Source: an uncultured Syntrophobacterales bacterium
Lineage (GTDB): Bacteria > Desulfobacterota > Syntrophia > Syntrophales > UBA5619
Reading direction: 5' to 3'
Assembly: GCA_903903205.1 (NCBI GenBank)
Contig: CAIUXU010000549.1
Coordinates: 1-6,358 of the forward strand
DNA: 6,358 nt
Shown: in pieces, positions 1-5,267 of the stretch
Layout: each line of letters begins with the position of its first letter
Numbering within the stretch: position 1 is the stretch's first letter
Notes under the pieces: model-generated
The model's input: only the letters and a program-made list of their open reading frames with translations
The model's database searches: none
Told to the model about the DNA's origin: nothing
Position numbers and translations under genes: made by a program

Positions 1-1233
1 ATCGACACCCTGGGGCTTAACACCGCTTCTTTCGGCCGGGCCGGCTTCGAAAGGGTCATCCGTGAGGCTGTGAAGCGATCCGGCGTCGCGGATGCGACGG
101 CCTATCTGGAGCTGCTTTCAACCTCTCCCGAAGAGTTCGAACGTTGCATGGAAGAGCTCGTCGTTCCCGAAACATGGTTTTTCCGGGACACGGAACCATT
201 CATTCTGCTGAAACAGCATCTGTGTGAAAAATGGTTCCCTTCCCACCCGGGTGAAAAGGTACGCATCCTTTCCGTCCCCTGTTCGACAGGCGAGGAACCC
301 TATTCCATCGCCATGACGTTAATGGAAGCGGGTATTTTGCCCCAGCAATTTCATCTGGATGCGGCGGAGATCAGCCGCAGAGCGCTGACCATCGCCGACA
401 GGGCCGTTTATGGCAAAGGGTCGTTCCGGCAACCCTTGACCGCCGCGCAGGAAGCTTTCTTCACCGGCCCCGAAAAGAAAGTGATGAGTGCTCAGCACTT
501 TCTTTCAGAGGCCGTCGTCCGGACCGTCCATTTTCACCGTGACAATCTGGTAGACCCTCGTTTTTTCGCCGGGCAGGCGCCCTACCAGATCATCTTCTGC
601 AGAAACGTTCTCATCTATCTAACTGCCGAGGCAAGAAGGCTGGTCCTCGAAAATGTCGACCGCCTCCTCGCCCCTGATGGAATCCTTTTCACCGGACATG
701 CAGAGCTGGGTATTCTGCTGCAGCACGGCTTTACCGCCATCCGCCATGCCCGGGCCTTTGCATGCAGAAAGAAAGTGCTGAGTGCTCAGTGCTCCGTAAA
801 TAACTCAGTCCGCAGTCCGCAGTCCGCAGTCCGCAGTCCTCTGCCCTCTGCCCTCAGCCCTCAGTCCTCAGCACTTGTTTCTCCGTCCTCAGCACTCAGC
901 ACTCAGCACATTGTTTTGCACGCCGAGGCCCTGGCCCTGGCCGACCGGGGTCTGTTCGACGAAGCGGCGGCTCTCTGCCGGCGATATCTGCGAGAACAGC
1001 GCCCCCACGCCGACGGATACTGCCTGCTGGGTCTGATTCACGAAGCAGCCCGGCAGTCAGGGGATGCGGAGGGGTGCTACCTCAAGGCCCTCTATCTCGA
1101 TCCTGATCACCACGAAACGCTGATCCATTTGAGTCTGCTTTACCAACAGCGGGGGAACGACCGGAAAGCGGCTCTCTATCGCCAAAGAGCGGATGCGACG
1201 GAAGGGAGGGCGAATGGAACCGTTGGCCCTTAG
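1..1233 (+). CDS. wspC: CheR-type receptor methyltransferase with C-terminal TPRs, WspC-like (5' partial)
   Basis: Predicted SAM-dependent methyltransferase that methylates glutamates on the cytoplasmic domain of a chemoreceptor, here presumably a WspA-like protein encoded upstream. The reading frame is open from base 1. The residues before the GTG at 70 match the N-terminal helices of WspC-type proteins, so the gene starts left of the window, with perhaps 10-15 residues missing; 410 residues are visible. Numbered from base 1, the conserved TWFFR is at 58-62. The SAM-binding motif VPCSTGEEPYS is at 92-102 and CRNVLIY at 200-206. About 258-303 is a Ser/Pro/Gln-rich linker made of DNA heptamer repeats. 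Two to three TPR-like helical pairs fill about 307-400. CheR followed by TPRs is the known WspC layout. The last 20 nt overlap the next gene. A short repeat-derived segment also lies in the catalytic domain near 159-166. Family assignment is firm; the wspC name rests on architecture and context. Confidence 0.93.
   Translation: MDTLGLNTASFGRAGFERVIREAVKRSGVADATAYLELLSTSPEEFERCMEELVVPETWFFRDTEPFILLKQHLCEKWFPSHPGEKVRILSVPCSTGEEPYSIAMTLMEAGILPQQFHLDAAEISRRALTIADRAVYGKGSFRQPLTAAQEAFFTGPEKKVMSAQHFLSEAVVRTVHFHRDNLVDPRFFAGQAPYQIIFCRNVLIYLTAEARRLVLENVDRLLAPDGILFTGHAELGILLQHGFTAIRHARAFACRKKVLSAQCSVNNSVRSPQSAVRSPLPSALSPQSSALVSPSSALSTQHIVLHAEALALADRGLFDEAAALCRRYLREQRPHADGYCLLGLIHEAARQSGDAEGCYLKALYLDPDHHETLIHLSLLYQQRGNDRKAALYRQRADATEGRANGTVGP
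478..499 (+). repeat. Short copy of the AGTGCT/AGCACT palindromic element inside the methyltransferase domain
   Basis: AGTGCT-C-AGCACT (487-499) is a perfect 6+1+6 palindrome. With its left flank it repeats the start of the heptamer block downstream: GAAAGTGATGAGTGCTCAG (477-495) versus GAAAGTGCTGAGTGCTCAG (771-789), with one mismatch. Both copies are read in the same frame, as KKVMSAQ and KKVLSAQ. The copy lies in a segment between the SAM-binding region and the CRNVLIY motif that I expect to be a variable loop; that placement is from family knowledge, not a structure. Confidence 0.7.
774..910 (+). repeat. Degenerate heptamer repeat block bounded by a 13-bp inverted repeat, inside the wspC-like gene
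   Basis: The block opens with three heptamers (AGTGCTG, AGTGCTC, AGTGCTC; 774-794) and an 11-nt spacer. Ten contiguous heptamers of the CAGTCCG/CAGCCCT type follow at 806-875: four exact CAGTCCG copies (806-833), then degenerate ones. After a 7-nt spacer come CCGTCCT, two CAGCACT and CAGCACA (883-910). The left end AGTGCTGAGTGCT (774-786) is the exact reverse complement of AGCACTCAGCACT (891-903), so the block could fold into a long hairpin. Because 7 is not a multiple of 3, the unit reads as a roughly 7-residue Ser/Pro/Gln/Ala-rich pattern. It stays open throughout and forms the linker between the methyltransferase and TPR domains. Confidence 0.9.
1204..1210 (+). promoter_or_regulatory. Ribosome binding site deciding the wspD-like start
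   Basis: GGGAGGG lies 3 nt before the ATG at 1214, with its GGAG core 5 nt away, inside the 3' end of the wspC-like gene. The alternative in-frame ATG at 1193 has no comparable purine-rich site, so 1214 is preferred. Confidence 0.7.
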
Positions 1234-1882
1234 CCGAACCTGCTGGAAGGAGATCGGCACTTTCGGCGACCGAAGCTGTCCGGAGCATACCGCCCTTGCC
1301 CATTGCCGCAACTGTCCGGTCTATGCCGCCGCCGGGCGCCGCCTGCTGGATGGGGAATTTCCGGACGGCTATCGCGAGGAATGGACGGCGCGGTTGGCCA
1401 AAAGCAAGGATGTGGGGGATGTCGAAACCATCTCCGTCATCGTCTTCCGTCTCCGGGGGGAGCTGCTGGCCCTCAAGACCGTCTTTTTCCAGGAGGCAGC
1501 AGAGTCAGCCCTCCCGCACTCCATTCCCCTCCGAACCGGTGAGGTCTTCAGGGGAATCAACAACGTCAACGGAGAGCTTCTTCTCTGCGTTGACTTGGCA
1601 GCCCTGCTGGGAATTGGCGGTGAAGAAGGCGAGACGGCAGACCACAAAGTCTATCCGCGCCTCGTCGTAATCAGCCGGGACAAACAACGCTTCGCCTTTC
1701 CCACGGATGAGATCCTCGGCGTGCACCGCTTCCCCGTGGCCGGCATTCAGCAGCTTCCGGCCACGGTATCCAGGTCCATCCGCGCCCTGACGGCCGGCAT
1801 TCTGCCTTGGCAGGGAAAGATGGTAGGTCTGCTGGAGGAAGAGAAATTTTTCACCGCCTTGAGCAGGAGTCTTGCCCCATGA
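1214..1882 (+). CDS. wspD: CheW-like coupling protein with Cys-rich N-terminus, WspD-like
   Basis: Predicted cytoplasmic adaptor linking the chemoreceptor to the hybrid kinase. The protein has 222 residues, longer than a plain CheW (about 150-170), because of an N-terminal extension. That extension holds CW at 10-11, GDRSCPE at 18-24 and HCRNCPVY at 30-37, giving cysteines 10, 22, 31 and 34. This pattern resembles WspD proteins as I remember them and could bind a metal, though no binding is shown by sequence. From about residue 70 a CheW fold follows: a strand-rich start (ISVIVFRLRGELLAL), then FRGINNVNGELLLCVDLAALLG, the typical CheW segment. The start at 1214 follows a strong Shine-Dalgarno sequence and overlaps wspC by 20 nt. 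The stop TGA overlaps the next ATG as ATGA, suggesting translational coupling. An upstream ATG at 1193 would add seven residues. Confidence 0.92.
   Translation: MEPLALSRTCWKEIGTFGDRSCPEHTALAHCRNCPVYAAAGRRLLDGEFPDGYREEWTARLAKSKDVGDVETISVIVFRLRGELLALKTVFFQEAAESALPHSIPLRTGEVFRGINNVNGELLLCVDLAALLGIGGEEGETADHKVYPRLVVISRDKQRFAFPTDEILGVHRFPVAGIQQLPATVSRSIRALTAGILPWQGKMVGLLEEEKFFTALSRSLAP
1865..1869 (+). promoter_or_regulatory. Ribosome binding site deciding the wspE-like start
   Basis: AGGAG lies 9 nt before the ATG at 1879, within the end of the wspD-like gene. It supports 1879 over the upstream in-frame TTG at 1807, which would overlap wspD by 76 nt. Confidence 0.7.
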
Positions 1883-4206
1883 GCCCCTCATCCCAGAGCT
1901 CCAATTTTGATCCCATGCTTCTCGACCTGTTCCGCGTGGAGCTGGAAAATAATACCCGGGTGCTGGAAAACGGACTCGTCAGCGTCGAGCGCGAACAGAC
2001 CGCAGAGAAAATCGAACCCCTCATGCGGGCAGCCCATTCCATCAAAGGGGCCGCACGGATCGTCGGCCTGTCCGCAGCGGTCTCCCTTGCGCACGCCATG
2101 GAGGACGTCCTGTCGGCGGTCCAGCAGCACAAGCTGACCCTGACGGCCGATCATGTGGATCTCCTGCTGAAAGGAAACGACGCGTATATGTCCATGGCCC
2201 GTATCGAGACAGCCGCCATCTCCGACTGGCTCACGGAACGGGAAGTTTCACTCGACGAGATGGCCCGAACCATTCGGGACGCGCTGGCGGGAAAAGTCTC
2301 TTCGCCTCCCCCTGCCGCTCCTTCCTTTCACCCGCCTTCGGGGAATGGGGGTAAGGATGCGGGATCATTTGGGGAGACGATGCGGGATCATGCTGTTGAG
2401 TCGGCCGACGCCGCGTCTCCTCCGGAGAAGATCAAACAACTTAAGCCGGAAAAAGGGGAAGGCGGCCTCGTCCGGGTCATGACGGAGCATATGGACAGGC
2501 TCATGGGGCTGGCCGGGGAATCCCTGGTTCAGGCCCAATCCTTCAAAGCCTTTTACCCGGCCCTCTTGAAGATCAGGAAGGGTTTCCCCGCGCTGACAAG
2601 CGAACTTGAGAACCTGCTGCAATCGATCGACGAGGAAGCGAATCCAGACGCCTCTGCACGGCTGCGGGATGCTCTGCAGAAAGTTGAAAGAATTCACAGC
2701 CTGACCTCCGGTCATACGGTCGATTTCGAACTCTCCTCACGACGACTGGAGAAACTGGCCCACCGGCTCTACGACGAAGTTGTGGCCAGCCGCATGCAAC
2801 CCTTTTCCGACGGCATGCACGGCTTTGCCCGGCTGGTCCGTGATCTCTCCAGAGAACTGCAGAAGAAGGTTCGTTTTGAGGTCCTGGGCGCGAACACATC
2901 TGTGGATCGGGACATCCTGGAGAAGCTTGAAGCGCCGCTGACGCACCTGATTCGCAATGCGCTCGACCACGGCCTGGAAACGCCCGCAGAGCGTGAGCTT
3001 GCGGGGAAGCCCCGGGAAGGGAAACTTACCGTCGAAGCCAGGCACGTGGCCGGAATGCTGAACATCACCGTGAGGGACGACGGCCGGGGCATCTCTGTGG
3101 AGCGGCTTCGGAAGAAGGTCGTCGAAAAGGGGCTCGTGAATCCCGATATGGCCGGAAACTTGACCAAATCCGAGCTCATGGAATTCCTCTTTCTCCCGGG
3201 CTTTTCCACGGCGGAAAAGGTTTCAGAGATTTCCGGACGGGGTGTCGGCCTCGATGTCGTATTCTCGATGGTTCAAGAGGTGGGAGGTTCAGTCCGTGTG
3301 GAGTCCGACGAGGGAGAAGCAACCCGTTTCCTCCTCCTGCTGCCCCTGACCCTGTCGGTTCTGCGTACGCTGCTCATCGAGATCGATGCCGAGCGGTATG
3401 CAATGCCCCTGACCCGGATTGACCGGATCATGCGTATTCCCTTTGTCGATCTCCATGTTGTCGAAGACCGGCAGTTCTACTCCCTGGACGGAGAAAACAT
3501 CGGAATCGTCGATGCCCGTCAGCTCTTTCAGATTCCCGAACGCCGCAGCGGTTCCGACCTCTGCCATCTCCTCGTGTTCAGCGACCGCATCAACCGTTTC
3601 GGACTCGTCGTGGACCGTTTTCTGGGACAGCAGGATCTGGTTGTCCATCCTCTCGATACGCGTCTCGGAAAGATCGCGAACATCAGCGCCGGAGCCATCC
3701 TGGAGGATGGTTCGCCCGTGTTGATCCTGGACGTGGACGACCTGGTGCGTTCGATCGATCATCTGTTGACCCATGGCCGTCTCCGCAAGGTGGAACATAG
3801 TGCTGTAGGGGCGGGTTTCAAACCCGCCCCTACGTTCAAACGAATCCTGGTCGTCGACGATTCCCTGACGGTTCGGGAGGTAGAGCGTAAATTGCTGGAA
3901 ACTCATGGTTATGAGGTTACCGTGGCAGTGGACGGCATTGATGGCTGGAACAAACTCCAGGGCAGCGCATTCGATCTGGTCGTCTCCGATATCGATATGC
4001 CGCGCATGAACGGGATCGATCTGGTCCGGAAGATCAGGGCGGTTCCTCTTTTCAAGACATTGCCCGTCATGATCGTCTCTTACAAGGATCGGGAAGAAGA
4101 CCGCCTCCTTGGGCTGGAGGCGGGAGCCAATTACTACCTGACGAAAAGCAGTTTTCATGACGAGACGCTCCTGCAGGCCGTCAAAGATCTGATAGGAGAG
4201 TCATAA
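1879..4206 (+). CDS. wspE: CheA-type hybrid histidine kinase with C-terminal receiver, WspE-like
   Basis: Predicted kinase of the array: it autophosphorylates on the HPt histidine and passes phosphate to receivers (its own, the CheB-like protein and the final regulator). The protein has 775 residues. The HPt domain is at about 9-115 with phospho-acceptor His53 in AAHSIKGAAR. No P2 domain is evident; a Pro-rich linker fills about 142-196. P3 dimerisation starts near 197. P4 ATPase shows the N box HLIRNALDHG (356-365), G1 DDGRGI (400-405) and G2 GRGVG (453-457). The P5 CheW-like domain spans about 490-632. The receiver starts near 653 with acidic pair D660/D661, phospho-acceptor D704, S734 and K756, all intact. 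HPt-P3-P4-P5-REC without P2 is the WspE layout. Residues 643-652 (VGAGFKPAPT) are encoded by a palindromic repeat in the P5-receiver linker. ATGA overlaps wspD; the wspF-like start is 3 nt after the stop. Confidence 0.95.
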   Translation: MSPSSQSSNFDPMLLDLFRVELENNTRVLENGLVSVEREQTAEKIEPLMRAAHSIKGAARIVGLSAAVSLAHAMEDVLSAVQQHKLTLTADHVDLLLKGNDAYMSMARIETAAISDWLTEREVSLDEMARTIRDALAGKVSSPPPAAPSFHPPSGNGGKDAGSFGETMRDHAVESADAASPPEKIKQLKPEKGEGGLVRVMTEHMDRLMGLAGESLVQAQSFKAFYPALLKIRKGFPALTSELENLLQSIDEEANPDASARLRDALQKVERIHSLTSGHTVDFELSSRRLEKLAHRLYDEVVASRMQPFSDGMHGFARLVRDLSRELQKKVRFEVLGANTSVDRDILEKLEAPLTHLIRNALDHGLETPAERELAGKPREGKLTVEARHVAGMLNITVRDDGRGISVERLRKKVVEKGLVNPDMAGNLTKSELMEFLFLPGFSTAEKVSEISGRGVGLDVVFSMVQEVGGSVRVESDEGEATRFLLLLPLTLSVLRTLLIEIDAERYAMPLTRIDRIMRIPFVDLHVVEDRQFYSLDGENIGIVDARQLFQIPERRSGSDLCHLLVFSDRINRFGLVVDRFLGQQDLVVHPLDTRLGKIANISAGAILEDGSPVLILDVDDLVRSIDHLLTHGRLRKVEHSAVGAGFKPAPTFKRILVVDDSLTVREVERKLLETHGYEVTVAVDGIDGWNKLQGSAFDLVVSDIDMPRMNGIDLVRKIRAVPLFKTLPVMIVSYKDREEDRLLGLEAGANYYLTKSSFHDETLLQAVKDLIGES
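2356..2391 (+). repeat. 13-nt direct repeat pair in the HPt-P3 linker of wspE
   Basis: GATGCGGGATCAT occurs at 2356-2368 and again at 2379-2391, 23 nt apart. The offset is not a multiple of 3, so the copies are read in different frames. They lie in the Pro/Ser-rich linker between HPt and P3, where sequence constraint is weak. This may be a small local duplication or chance. Confidence 0.55.
3805..3834 (+). repeat. 30-nt palindromic element read as VGAGFKPAPT in the wspE P5-receiver linker
   Basis: The left arm GTAGGGGCGGGTTT (3805-3818), one central C, and the right arm AAACCCGCCCCTAC (3820-3833) form a perfect 14+1+14 inverted repeat. With the following G it makes exactly ten codons, residues 643-652. 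It sits between the end of P5 (near residue 632) and the first receiver strand RILVVDD (655-661). It matches the element at 4624-4653 at 28 of 30 positions. From memory, this family of repeats is widespread in deltaproteobacterial genomes, often between genes. It has no T-run after it and is inside coding sequence, so it is not a terminator. Confidence 0.93.
4194..4200 (+). promoter_or_regulatory. Ribosome binding site for the wspF-like gene
   Basis: AGGAGAG lies 9 nt before the ATG at 4210, within the last codons of the wspE-like gene. It supports this start and separate initiation despite a gap of only 3 nt between the genes. Confidence 0.65.
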
Positions 4207-4209
4207 ACC

Positions 4210-5265
4210 ATGCGGATCGCCGTTGTTAACAACATGCCCCTCGCCGTCGAAGTCCTCCGCCGGGTCATTGCCAAGGTCCCGGAACATACCCTTGCCTGGC
4301 TGGCCGTGAACGGCCAGGAGGCCGTGGGAAAGTGTCATCAGGATCGCCCCGACCTGATCCTGATGGATCTGGTTATGCCTGTCATGGATGGGGTGCAGGC
4401 CACCGGAAAAATCATGAAGGAGAGCCCCTGCGCGATCCTCATCGTGACTGCAACGGTGGAGGGAAATGCGGCCATGGTCTTCGAGGCCATGGGGCGCGGA
4501 GCCCTGGATGCGGTGGGTACACCCGTGTTCGGCGCGGGAATGACCATAGAGGGGGGCAGCGAACTTCTGAAGAAGATCTCCACGATCGAGAAGCTCCTCA
4601 TGAAGAGCCCCCGATCCCCGAAAGTAGGGGCGGGTTTGAAACCCACCCCTACGGGGCCTGGGGACCATCCTCCTCTGGTGGCCATCGGTTCCTCCACAGG
4701 CGGGCCGAAGGCCCTGGCCGCAATCCTCTCGGCCCTGCCGCCGATACCGGGTGTCGCTATCGTCATCGTCCAACATGTCGATGCCCAGTTCGCCCGCGGC
4801 CTGGCTGCCTGGCTTGACAGCCAGACTACGCTCCGCGTGGAGGTGGCCCGGGAAGGCATGCGCCCTTCCGCCGATACGGTGCTGGTCGCCGCCACTGATG
4901 ATCACCTCGTCCTGGGTAAAGACCTCGCGCTCCACTATACCCCCGACCCGCGGGATTACCCGTACCGCCCTTCGGTGAACGCCTTCTTTCTCAGCCTGGA
5001 ACACTACTGGCCACGCCGGGACGTTGCGATGCTCCTCACCGGGATGGGAAAAGACGGCGCCCAGGGACTCGCAGCCCTCCGGCAGGCCGGATGGCACACC
5101 ATCGCCCAGAATGAAAAGAGCTCCGTCGTTTACGGCATGCCGGCGGCGGCGGCCGAACTGAATGCCGCAGTCGAAATCCTCCCCATTGAAATGATCGCGG
5201 CCGCCGTCCGCCGGAAGATCGATATCAACAGAATCGATATGACTTCTTCCAGAAAGGATCCATGA
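4210..5265 (+). CDS. wspF: CheB-type receptor methylesterase with degenerate receiver, WspF-like
   Basis: Predicted glutamate methylesterase that removes methyl groups added by the CheR-like protein, resetting the receptor. The protein has 351 residues, a normal CheB length. The receiver (about 1-110) keeps phospho-acceptor D53 in LMDLVMPVMDG and T80. However, the usual acidic pair is N7/N8 and the usual C-terminal Lys is replaced (GALDAVGTPV, 97-106). As I recall, Pseudomonas WspF has an Asn-Asp pair and also lacks that Lys, so only the second Asn looks new. The methylesterase domain starts near 156 with the likely catalytic triad S162 (IGSSTGGP), H189 (VQHVD) and D282 (GMGKDGA), all present. 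Residues 139-148 (VGAGLKPTPT) come from a palindromic repeat in the interdomain linker. The stop TGA overlaps a possible start of the next gene. Confidence 0.95.
   Translation: MRIAVVNNMPLAVEVLRRVIAKVPEHTLAWLAVNGQEAVGKCHQDRPDLILMDLVMPVMDGVQATGKIMKESPCAILIVTATVEGNAAMVFEAMGRGALDAVGTPVFGAGMTIEGGSELLKKISTIEKLLMKSPRSPKVGAGLKPTPTGPGDHPPLVAIGSSTGGPKALAAILSALPPIPGVAIVIVQHVDAQFARGLAAWLDSQTTLRVEVAREGMRPSADTVLVAATDDHLVLGKDLALHYTPDPRDYPYRPSVNAFFLSLEHYWPRRDVAMLLTGMGKDGAQGLAALRQAGWHTIAQNEKSSVVYGMPAAAAELNAAVEILPIEMIAAAVRRKIDINRIDMTSSRKDP
4624..4653 (+). repeat. 30-nt palindromic element read as VGAGLKPTPT in the wspF interdomain linker
   Basis: The left arm GTAGGGGCGGGTTT (4624-4637) is identical to the copy in wspE. 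A central G and the right arm AAACCCACCCCTAC (4639-4652) follow, with one mispaired position (C4631/A4645). Including the next G it is ten codons in the same reading phase as the wspE copy. It lies between the receiver and the methylesterase domain, about eight codons before LVAIGSSTGG. The two copies differ at the central base and one right-arm base. Confidence 0.92.
5254..5258 (+). promoter_or_regulatory. Ribosome binding site for the receiver-PP2C gene
   Basis: AAGGA lies 9 nt before the ATG at 5268, the same spacing seen for wspE. It is only 3 nt before the ATG at 5262 that overlaps the wspF stop. Spacing favours 5268; the ATGA overlap favours 5262, which would add two residues. Confidence 0.55.
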
Positions 5266-5267
5266 CC

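Noticed and set aside
70..72. GTG as the start of the CheR-like gene
   Set aside because: The frame is open to base 1, and the residues before the GTG match the N-terminal helices of WspC-like methyltransferases. No good ribosome binding site precedes it.
774..910. CRISPR array
   Set aside because: Units are 7 nt in tandem with no unique spacers of regular size, and the block is within a coding frame.
774..910. Gene break between the methyltransferase and the TPR region (pseudogene)
   Set aside because: The frame stays open across the whole repeat block, and CheR plus TPR is the normal WspC architecture.
1193..1213. ATG at 1193 as start of the wspD-like gene
   Set aside because: It lacks a Shine-Dalgarno sequence, whereas the ATG at 1214 follows GGGAGGG at suitable distance.
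3805..3834. Rho-independent terminator
   Set aside because: The hairpin is strong but has a single-base nominal loop, no T-run after it, and lies inside an intact reading frame with domains on both sides.
3289..4158. Minus-strand open frame of 289 codons opposite the end of the wspE-like gene
   Set aside because: It lies wholly within the P5 and receiver domains of the kinase and has no family motif of its own.
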